A stretch of DNA of 64,000 nucleotides, from assembly GCA_964589625.1 (NCBI GenBank), contig CAZPSH010000003.1, forward strand, positions 109,176 to 173,175, given 5' to 3'. The translations under genes and the position numbers were made by a program. Numbering within the stretch: the first letter of the stretch is position 1; each line of letters begins with the position of its first letter. Under the pieces are notes generated by a model. It ran no database searches and was not told where the DNA came from. It saw nothing but the letters and a program-made list of their open reading frames with translations. Source of the DNA: JBFLVU01 sp964589625. GTDB lineage: Bacteria; Acidobacteriota; UBA4820; DSQY01. This document shows, piece by piece, positions 16,997 to 26,667 of this stretch.

Positions 16997-19774
16997 CTAT
17001 CCGGAGGGATCCTCGCGCCCGGCCTCGGGAACATCGACGAGATGGGCCAGGGCCTGGTCCCTCTCTCCGTCCATGATCACCTCCAAGCGGCAGCCCGGGG
17101 CCGCCTGGTCCAGGTCGATCACCCGGAGGACCTCCTCCAAATAGGCGTATTCGGCAAGGAGCACCGGTAGGAGGTTCGGGGAGCCCAAGAGAAACGCCTC
17201 GTTGAAGACCACGCCCTCGTCGTCTGGGTAGAGCGCGAGGTACCGGATGCGGGATTCCACGAGGTCCTGAAAGAAGTGGGTCCCGAAGGAGAGGTCCGGT
17301 ACGTAGGAACCCTTCCGCCGGGCCACCTCCACGAGCATGGCGCTGTTGCTGATGTCCGAGTAGGTCACGCGGACCCCGAGGAGGATGTCTCCCCGGCTTC
17401 CCCAGCGGCCTGGGCCCATGAGGATGAAGGACCGCGGCGGCAGGAGGGCGTTCAGGCGCCCCACGGCCTCTCCGACGGCCATCATGTCGGTCTCGGAGGT
17501 CAGGGCCGCGTACGCTGCTCCGTCCACGTATACAATGTACCGGATGCCCTTCACCTGGGCCGTCGTCACGTATTTCTGCGCCGTGAACACACGGCGTTCC
17601 GGGGCGACGTCTTCGGGGACCGGAAGGCGCCGCTCGTCGCCCGCCCGGCTCTGAGACCGGCATTGAACCATGTACAAGTTCCGTCCGTCGTGGGCGAACT
17701 CCACGTCCACTGGCCCTCCCATGGCTTGCTCGAGGAGGGTCATCATGGCCCGTATCTGCTTGAGAAAACCGGTTTCTTCGAAGAGACCGGCGAAGGTGAT
17801 GACGAGGTCCTCGGGGCGAAAATCCAGGAGCTTCCCGGCGGGCTTCCGCAGCGTGCCGTCCTCCGAGAAGGAGACGACCTTGTTCAAAAGGGGATAGGCG
17901 TCCCCCACCTCTCGGAGCAGGTCCTGAAAGTCGACCGATTCAAAGCGTCCGGACTCCAGATTGATCACGTCCACCTTCCGCTGGGCGTACCGGATGGCCT
18001 GGCCCACGTCGGCGTTTACTCGGAGCCCGGGCTGGCCGGGGCTGATGAGCGTTGGATAATCGTCGCCCACCCGGTCCACGGCCCGCGTTCCGAGGCCGGC
18101 CACGAGACGGATGATCCCGTCCTCGCGCTTGAGGCGGGGGGACCAGCGGAACTCGTTGTGGCTGAAGGCGACGCCCGCGAAGGCGGGGAGGTAGTACTTT
18201 CCGCAGGGCACGCCGACGACCCGCTGGATCAGTATCCCCATCTCCTCCATGAAGTCCAGGAGGCCCCGCTCCCGCCTGTACTGGATCGGGTCCGGGCCGA
18301 GAACCGAGGCGTACACCTCGGCGATGGCGTCCTGGAGGGCCGAAAGCCTCTGCTCGGGGCCGCCCACGTTGGCCAGGAAGAGGCTGCGGTACTTCCCTGA
18401 GAAGGCCGTGCCCTCGCTGTCCTCGAGGAGGCTCGAGGAGCGGACGATGAGGGGGCCCTCCCCGAGTTCGTCCAGAGCCACCTTGAGCTGGGTGGTGAGT
18501 TCGGGCGGAAAGAAGGAATGCTTGAAGACCTGTTCGAGGTAGGGGTAGCTGCGGCGGACCTCGGCGGGGGGACTGTACTTGAAGGTCTGGGTGTCCTCCA
18601 GGGAGTTGTGCTTGACGAATTCGAAATGCCCGTCCGAGGAGAGAAACCAGGCCCTGGGGAACCGGATGCTCTCCACCAGCGGGTCCCCCGCGCCCTTTTG
18701 GCTCAAGATCTGCTCTGCCAGAAGGAGCCCCGAGGCCTTGCCGCCCAGCTTGCCCGTGCTCCGGGTCGGTCCGATCACCCTTCGGAGAAGGCGGGCGAAC
18801 ATGGAGATGCCCAGGTACTCCTTGGCCACGCGGATGAAGGGCAGTCTTTCCGTGAGGAAGCGCCTCGTCAGGGCCACGCGGACGTTGAGGGCGTCGGTGA
18901 CCGACAGGGCCTCGCCCCCCTCGCGGGAGGCCTCGTCGATCCGCTCCACGATGTCGGCGATCTGCGGCAGGGTGAGGTCTTTCTGCTCCGTCGCGAGGGC
19001 GAGGAACCCGACGTGGTCCTGGCGAATCCATTTCTTGACCATGGCCGTGATTTCATCGTGAGACAGGATCACGCCGGCGACCACGAGGAGGTCGTCAAAG
19101 ACCCCTTCGAAGGCCGAAACGTCGCGTTTCTGCAGAGGCTGGTTGGAGCCCCAGGATTCCCGGTCCCGCTCGGCTCCCGACCCCGGATCGAACCGGGCGA
19201 TGAGGTCGTTGACGGCGGGGGCTCCCACGTTGGAGAGGTGGTTCAGGAATTTCCGCAGGAGCCTTTTCCACAGGTTCGGGTCGGTCTCCCGAAGGAGGTC
19301 GAGGATGATCTGCCACTCGGGACGCGGCCCCGCGGCCGAATCGGCGGCACGCGCCCCGCCCGTCGTCCCGGAAAGGGCCTTGGCGAGCTTGAGCGCCGCG
19401 ACGCGCACCAGCTTCTTTTCCTCGAGCAGAAAGGCGCGGTCCCGGTGGATCTCCTCCGGAACCGACAGGTAGGCCACCTCCAGACTCCCGTGCCCCTCCC
19501 CTTCGAGGAGAAGCGGCTCCCGGAGAATCCATCCGGTCTGGCGGAACCCCTGGGAGGCGAAGGTCTCCCCCCGAAAGGAGATCCGGACCTTCAGGGATTC
19601 CGGAAACCGGAAACCCGTCGGAAGGATCTCTTGTGCGAGGGCCGCTAGACGGGGAGCGTCAAGGCCCGGCTCCCCGAGGGCCCGCGCCAGGTCGCGCAGG
19701 CACCGCAGCTCCTTGCTCCTCGCCACCACCTCGGGAAGGGGACCCTCCCCGTTGATCCACGGCCGGTCAGACAT
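16997..19774 (-). CDS. PEP synthase/PPDK N-terminal-like ATP-grasp protein
   Basis: 925 residues, soluble. An N-terminal segment (about 20-150) has GAF-like character. From about residue 345 a PPDK_N/PEP-synthase ATP-binding domain follows, with LGGKASGLLLAEQIL, LIVRSSSLLEDSEGTAFSGK and PVDVEFAHDGRNLYMVQCR. The C-terminal region (TAQVKGIRYIVYVDG, ILMGPGRWGSRGD) is not the phosphohistidine swivel or PEP-binding barrel of true PEP synthase, so a complete phosphotransfer cycle is unlikely. The ATG at 19774 has GGGAGG just upstream. Such proteins occur in several environmental phyla with no established role. Confidence 0.75.
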   Translation of the reverse strand: MSDRPWINGEGPLPEVVARSKELRCLRDLARALGEPGLDAPRLAALAQEILPTGFRFPESLKVRISFRGETFASQGFRQTGWILREPLLLEGEGHGSLEVAYLSVPEEIHRDRAFLLEEKKLVRVAALKLAKALSGTTGGARAADSAAGPRPEWQIILDLLRETDPNLWKRLLRKFLNHLSNVGAPAVNDLIARFDPGSGAERDRESWGSNQPLQKRDVSAFEGVFDDLLVVAGVILSHDEITAMVKKWIRQDHVGFLALATEQKDLTLPQIADIVERIDEASREGGEALSVTDALNVRVALTRRFLTERLPFIRVAKEYLGISMFARLLRRVIGPTRSTGKLGGKASGLLLAEQILSQKGAGDPLVESIRFPRAWFLSSDGHFEFVKHNSLEDTQTFKYSPPAEVRRSYPYLEQVFKHSFFPPELTTQLKVALDELGEGPLIVRSSSLLEDSEGTAFSGKYRSLFLANVGGPEQRLSALQDAIAEVYASVLGPDPIQYRRERGLLDFMEEMGILIQRVVGVPCGKYYLPAFAGVAFSHNEFRWSPRLKREDGIIRLVAGLGTRAVDRVGDDYPTLISPGQPGLRVNADVGQAIRYAQRKVDVINLESGRFESVDFQDLLREVGDAYPLLNKVVSFSEDGTLRKPAGKLLDFRPEDLVITFAGLFEETGFLKQIRAMMTLLEQAMGGPVDVEFAHDGRNLYMVQCRSQSRAGDERRLPVPEDVAPERRVFTAQKYVTTAQVKGIRYIVYVDGAAYAALTSETDMMAVGEAVGRLNALLPPRSFILMGPGRWGSRGDILLGVRVTYSDISNSAMLVEVARRKGSYVPDLSFGTHFFQDLVESRIRYLALYPDDEGVVFNEAFLLGSPNLLPVLLAEYAYLEEVLRVIDLDQAAPGCRLEVIMDGERDQALAHLVDVPEAGREDPSG

Positions 19775-19908
19775 GGGGCCTCCCACGGCATGCATCCTCG
19801 GATCCCATAATGCCACAGCCGCGGGCTCGCCCGCCCGGGGTCAAGAGAAAGGCGGCTCGGCGTTGCCGCCGAGCCGGCTTTCCTGCCCAATCGCGGATTC
19901 CAAGTTTC

Positions 19909-19945
19909 AAAATCCGAAATCCCAAATCCCAAATCCGAAATCCGG
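19909..19945. repeat. Degenerate AAATCCS heptamer repeat
   Basis: About five tandem copies of AAATCCG/AAATCCC directly abut the stop codon of the glutamate dehydrogenase gene. AT-rich relative to its surroundings; the same motif recurs near 61208, 62414, 63711 and 63879. Confidence 0.8.
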
Positions 19946-21232
19946 TTACACCCAACCGCGGAGCTTGCAGGCCTGGGCCACGCGCTGGATGGCGATCATG
20001 TAGGCCGCGTCGCGCATGAACTCCTTCTTGTCGCGCGCGAGCTTGGAGACAGCCTTGAAGGCGGAGGTCATCTTCTGGTCGAGCTTGGAGAGGACCTCCT
20101 CCTTCTCCCAGAAGTAGTTCATGTTGCACTGCACCTGTTCGAAGTAGGAGCAGGTCACGCCGCCCGCGTTGGCCAGAAAGTCTGGGATCACGAAGATTCC
20201 GCGCTTCTTGATGACGGCGTCGGCCTCGGGGGTCGTGGGCCCGTTGGCGCCCTCGGCGATGATCTTGACCGAGTCCTTGATGCGGTTCACGTTGTCGCCG
20301 TTGATCATGTTCTCCTGGGCGGCGGGAACGAGGACCGTGACCTCCTGGTCGATCCAGGCGTCCCCGGGAAGCTGCTCCCAGCCGTACGCCTTGGCCTTGG
20401 CCTGGTCGATGGTGCCAAACTTGTCCACGGCGGCCATGAGCTGTTCGAAGGCGATGCCGTCCTTGGACTTGTAGGTGTAGGCCTTCTTCTCCTTCTGGTC
20501 CCAGCAGGAGATGGCGATGACCTTGCCGCCGTACTGGCTGAAGAGGTCCAGGGTGTACTGGGCCACGTTGCCGGATCCCTGGATGGACGCCGTGGCGCCC
20601 TTGATGTCGACGCCGAGCTCCTTCATGGCTTCGCGGAGGCAGTAGACCACGCCGTATCCGGTGGCCTCGGTCCGGCCCAGCGACCCGCCCATTCCCACGG
20701 GCTTGCCGGTGATGAAGCCGGGCAGCTTCTCGCCCCGGACCTTCTCCAGCTCGTCCATCATCCAGAGCATGTGCTGTCCGTGGGTCATGACGTCCGGCGC
20801 CGGCACGTCCTGGACGGGGCCCACGTTGCGGGCGACCTGGCGGACCCAGCCGCGGCAGATCCCTTCCTGCTCGCGGTCCGATAGGTCCGGCGGGTTGCAG
20901 ATGACGCCGCCCTTGCCGCCGCCGAGCGGGATGTCCACCACCGCGCACTTCCAGGTCATCCAGGTGGCGAGGGCCCTCACCGTGTCCACGGTTTCGTGGG
21001 GGTGAAAGCGGATACCGCCCTTGCACGGGCCCCTCGCGTCGCTGTGCTGGACGCGGAAGCCGCGGAAAACCTTGTACGAACCGTCGTCCATTCGGACGGG
21101 GATCAGGAAGTGGTACTCGCGGAGGGGGTTTCGCAGCAGATCGCGCGTGCCCTGGTCCAGGCCGAGCTTCTCCGCCACCGCGTCGAACTGCTGTTGGGCC
21201 ATCTCAAAGGGATTGAAAGGTTTCTTTTCCAT
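19946..21232 (-). CDS. gdhA: Glutamate dehydrogenase (Glu/Leu/Phe/Val dehydrogenase family)
   Basis: 428 residues. It interconverts glutamate and 2-oxoglutarate plus ammonia with NAD(P). The substrate domain carries GGIRFHPHETVDTVRALATW and the catalytic lysine loop PLGGGKGGV. The nucleotide-binding half carries the GSGNVAQ dinucleotide motif, and EGANGPTTPEADAV and PDFLANAGGVTCSYFEQVQ are family signatures. It begins MEKKPFNPFEMA with an AGGTGAG-type ribosome site upstream. The C-terminus ends in RGWV. Single gene with its own promoter. Confidence 0.95.
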   Translation of the reverse strand: MEKKPFNPFEMAQQQFDAVAEKLGLDQGTRDLLRNPLREYHFLIPVRMDDGSYKVFRGFRVQHSDARGPCKGGIRFHPHETVDTVRALATWMTWKCAVVDIPLGGGKGGVICNPPDLSDREQEGICRGWVRQVARNVGPVQDVPAPDVMTHGQHMLWMMDELEKVRGEKLPGFITGKPVGMGGSLGRTEATGYGVVYCLREAMKELGVDIKGATASIQGSGNVAQYTLDLFSQYGGKVIAISCWDQKEKKAYTYKSKDGIAFEQLMAAVDKFGTIDQAKAKAYGWEQLPGDAWIDQEVTVLVPAAQENMINGDNVNRIKDSVKIIAEGANGPTTPEADAVIKKRGIFVIPDFLANAGGVTCSYFEQVQCNMNYFWEKEEVLSKLDQKMTSAFKAVSKLARDKKEFMRDAAYMIAIQRVAQACKLRGWV

Positions 21233-21290
21233 CGGAACTCACCTCGCTCGTCGAGGGCGCCGGCTCACGTCGGCCCGCCCAAAGACAGGG

Positions 21291-21320
21291 ACTGTAGCAG
21301 GGGGGGGCGCGGAGTGTCAA
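21291..21320 (-). promoter_or_regulatory. Candidate promoter for the glutamate dehydrogenase gene
   Basis: On the minus strand TTGACA (21315-21320) and TACAGT (21291-21296) are separated by 18 bases, the spacer containing a long C-run. It lies about 60 bases before the start codon. Confidence 0.55.
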
Positions 21321-21418
21321 CGCGGGCGGGCCTCTCTGCAGCCGATGGGGCTTTTTCCTCACCCCGCCGCCGATGAGCAGGCCGCGCGGTGTACAATGCG
21401 TCCGTCGCGGAGGGCTCC

Positions 21419-22594
21419 ATGGCGTCAGTTGTCCACTTCCTGACCACGAGGTCCGCCGGAAACCGATCCGTCCTCGAGGGGATACCCCGCCTCTACGCCG
21501 CGGCGGGGAAGGGGATCGTGAAGAAGGGGGACCTCGTGGCCGTCAAGGTCCACGTGGGGCAGCCCGGGGCCACCCGGTTCCTTCGCCCCCTGTTCGTGCG
21601 GGCCGTGGTGGAGGAGATCGCGCGGGAGGGGGGGCGGCCCTTTCTCACCGACTCCAACACCCTGTACCGCGGCCCGAGGGACAACGCAGTGGACCACGCC
21701 CTCGTCGCCCACGCGCACGGATACGACGTATGCGGAACCGGGGCTCCCTTCCTTGCGGCCGACGGGCTCACCTCCAAGGAGTTCGTGGAGGTGCCCGTGC
21801 TCCTGAAGCACTTCCGGACCGTGCGATACGGGGCCGCCGCCCACCACGCCGACTCCCTCGTCGTTCTTACGCACTTCAAGGGTCACATGGCTGTGGGCTA
21901 CGGTGGCGCCGTGAAGAACGTTGGCATGGGCCTCGGCAGCCGGGCCGCCAAGCAGCAGATGCACGGAAACGTCAAGCCGGCCTATGAGAAACCCGAAAGG
22001 TGTACGCTGTGCGGGACCTGCGCGTCCGTCTGTCCGGCCGGGGCGGTGGAGGCGGAGGAGGCGCTCATGCGCTTCGACTGGCACCTCTGCGAGGGTTGCG
22101 GGGATTGCATCGTCCACTGCCCCGAGGGAGCCCTGCGAATCCAGTGGGACTCGGCGCCGGAGGTCTTGGGCGAAAAGATGGCCGAGGTGGCCTTCGGAGT
22201 GCTTCGGGCGAAGGCAGGAAAAGCGCTGTTTCTGAACTTCCTCCTGGAGATGACCCCCGACTGCGATTGCCTTCCGTGGTCCGATCACCCCCTGGTCCCG
22301 GACGTGGGCATCCTGGCTTCAACGGACCCGGTGGCCATCGACCAGGCATCGGCGGACCTCGTGGAGGCGGCGCCGGGGTTGTCCAATACGCGACTTCGTA
22401 AGGCCTTCGAACCGGGGTCCGACAAATTCCGGGACCTTCACCCGTCGGTGGACTGGCGGGCCCAGCTCGCCTATGCGGAATCCCTGGGACTGGGGACGCG
22501 TCAGTACCGGCTCGTGGACGTCCTGAAGGGAAGTCCGCTGACTCCCATGGAGGCCCTCGTGTCTCCCACGGTCCGGATGGGGGAGGAACCGTGA
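21419..22594 (+). CDS. DUF362 domain protein with two 4Fe-4S clusters
   Basis: 391 residues. The DUF362 part carries HFKGHMAVGYGGAVKNVGMG (about 152-171) and, near the C-terminus, DPVAIDQASADLV. Between them lies a bacterial ferredoxin insert with two complete cysteine sets: CTLCGTCASVCP (195-206) and CEGCGDCIVHCP (224-235). The family is an iron-sulfur protein of unknown redox role, cytoplasmic here since no signal is present. The ATG at 21419 follows GGAGG by five bases. The stop overlaps the RNase HI start (GTGA), so the two are translationally coupled. Confidence 0.85.
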   Translation: MASVVHFLTTRSAGNRSVLEGIPRLYAAAGKGIVKKGDLVAVKVHVGQPGATRFLRPLFVRAVVEEIAREGGRPFLTDSNTLYRGPRDNAVDHALVAHAHGYDVCGTGAPFLAADGLTSKEFVEVPVLLKHFRTVRYGAAAHHADSLVVLTHFKGHMAVGYGGAVKNVGMGLGSRAAKQQMHGNVKPAYEKPERCTLCGTCASVCPAGAVEAEEALMRFDWHLCEGCGDCIVHCPEGALRIQWDSAPEVLGEKMAEVAFGVLRAKAGKALFLNFLLEMTPDCDCLPWSDHPLVPDVGILASTDPVAIDQASADLVEAAPGLSNTRLRKAFEPGSDKFRDLHPSVDWRAQLAYAESLGLGTRQYRLVDVLKGSPLTPMEALVSPTVRMGEEP

Positions 22595-23157
22595 CGCAGG
22601 ACCGCCTGGACCTCCTTCGTCGCCTTTACCGGCATGCCAAGACCACCGGCTTCGGCCAAGATTCCCCGGAGAGGCGCCGGGAATTCGATGACCTCTTCGC
22701 CGCTCTGGCGGCGGCGTTGAAGGGGGAGGAGGCGGGAGGGGCCGGTCCCGCGGGCGAACTGATCCTGCACACGGATGGGGGGAGCCGCGGCAACCCGGGG
22801 CCCGCCGGCGCGGGGGGTCTCCTCCTCGATGCGAAGGGAAGCCGGGTGGAGGACTTCGCCCTCCCCTTGGGCGTGGCCACCAACAACGAGGCGGAATACC
22901 ACGCCCTCATCGAAGGCCTGAAACGGGCCAAAGCGAGGCGGCCCTCTCGCCTGATAGTGCGCGCCGACAGCCTCCTCGTGATCCAGCAGATGCGCGGGGC
23001 ATGGCGCATCAAGGACCGGAAGCTGGTGAAGCTCCACCTCGAGGCGAGGCGCCATCTCCCCGCATGCCCCGTCGTCTTCGAGCACGTGCGCCGCGAGCAG
23101 AACGTGGAGGCCGACCGCCTGGCCAACCTGGCCATGGACCAACAGGCCCAGGAATAG
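22591..23157 (+). CDS. Ribonuclease HI-type enzyme with N-terminal extension
   Basis: 188 residues. It is expected to cut RNA in RNA-DNA hybrids. The catalytic set is visible: Asp62 (LHTDGGSRGNPGPAG), Glu102 (TNNEAEYHALIEGL), Asp126 (VRADSLLVI) and Asp175 (NVEADRLANLAMD). The sequence resembles the RnhA/Ypdq-like short branch that lacks the basic protrusion. The first 50 residues are a helical extension of unknown use. The GTG start overlaps the DUF362 stop by four bases. Confidence 0.85.
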   Translation: MTQDRLDLLRRLYRHAKTTGFGQDSPERRREFDDLFAALAAALKGEEAGGAGPAGELILHTDGGSRGNPGPAGAGGLLLDAKGSRVEDFALPLGVATNNEAEYHALIEGLKRAKARRPSRLIVRADSLLVIQQMRGAWRIKDRKLVKLHLEARRHLPACPVVFEHVRREQNVEADRLANLAMDQQAQE

Positions 23158-23245
23158 GCCGGCGGCGGGGAGCCGCCAGGCTCCACCGACGCGAAGTCCG
23201 GGGAGGAGCCCGTGGCACCGCCTCGCACCCGAAATCGGGATCTTC

Positions 23246-23273
23246 TTGATTGCCGGCCGCATTCGACTAGAAT
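23246..23273 (+). promoter_or_regulatory. Weak candidate promoter
   Basis: TTGATT (23246-23251) and TAGAAT (23268-23273) with a 16-base spacer lie only 15 bases before the next start codon, so the leader would be very short. Confidence 0.3.
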
Positions 23274-23288
23274 GGCCGCGGGAGCGAT

Positions 23289-23909
23289 ATGGTGCCGGGC
23301 GAGAGCGACTTTCCGAAGGACATGGCCCGCATGCAGCGCCTCTTCGAGGTGGTCCGCCACCAGTACGACCTCTTCTTCGCGGGCGGAGCCAAGGACCCGC
23401 CCACCGCGGAGCACCGCGAGCTCGACCGGCTCGCCCGCGCCTACGCGGCAGTCGGGCTGAGCAAGATCGCCCAGCAGTTCCTCTTCCAGAGCTTCATGAA
23501 CAAGTACATCCTCCACAACGAGCAGTGGAACAAGTGGCTGAGGGCCAGGGAAGACGGGCTGGTGAAGGATCCCCGGCTGGCGGGCTCCATCAGCCGGGCC
23601 AAGAGAGACCTGCAGGACCTGGAACTGGCCCGCCCCCAATCCGATTCCCGGAAGGCCCCGCCCTCGGCCGCCTCCAGACCGGCTGCGCCGCGGCCCGCTC
23701 CGGCCGATCCCCTCCGGGGCCTGTACGAGGAATTCATCAAGGCCAGGATCGACGCGGGAGAGCTGCCCCAGACCGATTTCAAGGCCTTCGAGGCCCACGT
23801 CCGAAAGCAGAAGGAGGCCATCGCGTCCAAGTACGGCGCCAAGGACGTGGTCTTCACGGTCTCCTCCAAGGAGGGCAAGGTCACGCTGAAGGCAAAGATC
23901 GTGAAATGA
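23289..23909 (+). CDS. Conserved protein resembling the MXAN_5187 C-terminal domain family
   Basis: 206 residues, soluble. A first helical part (RLFEVVRHQYDLFFAGGAKD and following, 15-110) is joined by a Pro/Ala/Arg-rich linker (about 118-140) to a second part (LRGLYEEFIKARIDAGEL) ending in a short beta-rich tail (KDVVFTVSSKEGKVTLKAKI). The pattern resembles proteins annotated in Myxococcota with an MXAN_5187 C-terminal domain. I assign this from memory of the motif and without certainty. No enzymatic motif is visible. Confidence 0.6.
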   Translation: MVPGESDFPKDMARMQRLFEVVRHQYDLFFAGGAKDPPTAEHRELDRLARAYAAVGLSKIAQQFLFQSFMNKYILHNEQWNKWLRAREDGLVKDPRLAGSISRAKRDLQDLELARPQSDSRKAPPSAASRPAAPRPAPADPLRGLYEEFIKARIDAGELPQTDFKAFEAHVRKQKEAIASKYGAKDVVFTVSSKEGKVTLKAKIVK

Positions 23910-23926
23910 CCTCGCCGCCTTCAACC

Positions 23927-23956
23927 TTGACCGGCCCGCGGCCGGGGTGCTATAAA
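23927..23956 (+). promoter_or_regulatory. Promoter of metK-ahcY
   Basis: TTGACC (23927-23932), an 18-base spacer and TATAAA (23951-23956). The leader to the metK ATG is about 33 bases, too short for any known SAM riboswitch. Confidence 0.55.
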
Positions 23957-23996
23957 GCCCGCTGATTTTCAGCCTTTCGAAAGGGACCGGAAAGCC

Positions 23997-25183
23997 ATGC
24001 AGCGAGAGTTTCTCTTCACCTCCGAATCGGTTACCGAGGGCCACCCCGACAAGATCGCCGACCAGATCAGCGATGGAGTCCTCGACGCCATCCTCGCAAA
24101 GGACACGCAGTGCCGGGTCGCCGTGGAAACCCTCCTGAAGACCGGCTTCTGCGTGGTGGCGGGCGAGGTGACCACCTCGTGCTACGTGGAGATCCCCGAG
24201 ATCGTCCGACGGACCGTCACCGGCATCGGGTACGTGGACAGTTCGATGGGCTTCGACGGCAACACGTGCGGGGTCCTGGTGGCCCTCGAAAAGCAATCCC
24301 AGGACATCGCCCAGGGAGTGAACCGGCGGAAGAACAGGCGGGGCGAACAGGGCGCCGGCGACCAGGGGATGATGTTCGGATTCGCATGCGACGAGACCCC
24401 CGAGCTCATGCCAGCGCCCATCACCTTCGCCCACGCGCTCACCCGCCGGTTGGCCGAGGCCCGAAAGTCGGGCGTCCTTCCGTTCTTGAGGCCGGACGGC
24501 AAGGGCCAGGTCACGGTACGCTACGAAGGGTGGAAACCCGTGGGGGTGGACTCCGTCGTCATTTCCACCCAGCACGCCCCCGAGGCTTCTCAGGAGGACA
24601 TCCGGGAGGGGGTCACGGAGGAGGTGATCCGCAAAGTCCTGCCGAAGAAGCTGCTGCCCGACGCGGGGCGTTTCTTCATCAATCCAACGGGACGCTTCGT
24701 CATCGGCGGTCCCATGGGAGATTCCGGCGTGACGGGCCGGAAGATCATCGTGGACACCTACGGCGGCATGGGACGACACGGCGGAGGGGCCTTCTCCGGG
24801 AAGGACCCCTCCAAGGTGGACCGCTCGGCGGCCTACATGGGGCGCCACATTGCAAAGAATATCGTGGCGGCGGGCCTGGCGCGCCGGTGCGAGGTGCAGA
24901 TCGCCTATGCCATTGGTATGCCGCAACCCGTCAGCGTTCTCGTGGAGACGTTCGGGACGGCCGCCGTGGCCGAGGATCGCATCGTCGCGGCCGTGAAGGC
25001 CGCCTTCGATCTGCGTCCCGGCGAGATCATCCACTATCTCAAACTGCTCCGGCCCATCTATCAGAAGACGGCCGCCTACGGCCACTTCGGGAGGCGGGAG
25101 AAGGAATTCACCTGGGAGCGGACCAGCAAGGCCGCCGAGTTGAGGTCCCGATGCGGCCTCCGGGGCGAGCCGAAGGGGGGAGC

Positions 25184-25187
<4 letters not shown>
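23997..25187 (+). CDS. metK: S-adenosylmethionine synthase
   Basis: 396 residues, the usual length. It makes S-adenosylmethionine from methionine and ATP. The N-terminal FTSESVTEGHPDKIADQISD, the GAGDQGMMFG loop, FVIGGPMGDSGVTGRKIIVD and the GGGAFSGKDPSKVDRSAAY motif are all present. Its stop overlaps the ahcY start by four bases (ATGA), coupling SAM synthesis to removal of S-adenosylhomocysteine. Confidence 0.98.
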
Positions 25188-26443
<1,256 letters not shown>

Positions 26444-26451
26444 CAAACGGC

Positions 26452-26479
26452 TTGCGCCGAGGAACGGTCGCCCTATACT
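26452..26479 (+). promoter_or_regulatory. Candidate promoter for the type II GAPDH-like gene
   Basis: TTGCGC (26452-26457) and TATACT (26474-26479), 16-base spacer. The predicted leader is about 180 bases, unusually long for this region, and contains the hairpin listed next. Confidence 0.5.
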
Positions 26480-26552
26480 TTGAGTAGGTAGGCGGGTGAA
26501 GGGCCAACGGCCTGCCGGTGGTCGAGCGGCCCGGTGAAGACAAACGCGACGG

Positions 26553-26581
26553 GGGGAGCGCGCCCGCTCCCCTGTTCTTTT
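26553..26581 (+). terminator. Intrinsic-terminator-like hairpin in the leader of the GAPDH-like gene
   Basis: An 8-bp perfect stem (GGGGAGCG/CGCTCCCC, loop CGCC) is followed by TGTTCTTTT. It lies between the promoter at 26452 and the start codon at 26668. It could end transcription from metK-ahcY or act as an attenuator for the downstream gene. Confidence 0.55.
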
Positions 26582-26667
26582 CAGGGAGGCCGGATCGAGG
26601 CGGTAGCAAGTACGGTGGGCGAGATCTTTTCGGGGTTGCGTATCGAGCGCCCGAGGAGGTGAATGCC

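Noticed and set aside
23957..23996. SAM riboswitch before metK
   Set aside because: Only about 33 to 40 bases lie between the promoter and the start codon, too short for SAM-I or SAM-IV, and no SAM-II pattern is present.
26480..26667. Known riboswitch (GEMM, fluoride, guanidine, ZTP) in the leader of the GAPDH-like gene
   Set aside because: I looked for the conserved cores of these classes and could not place any; only the terminal hairpin is supported.
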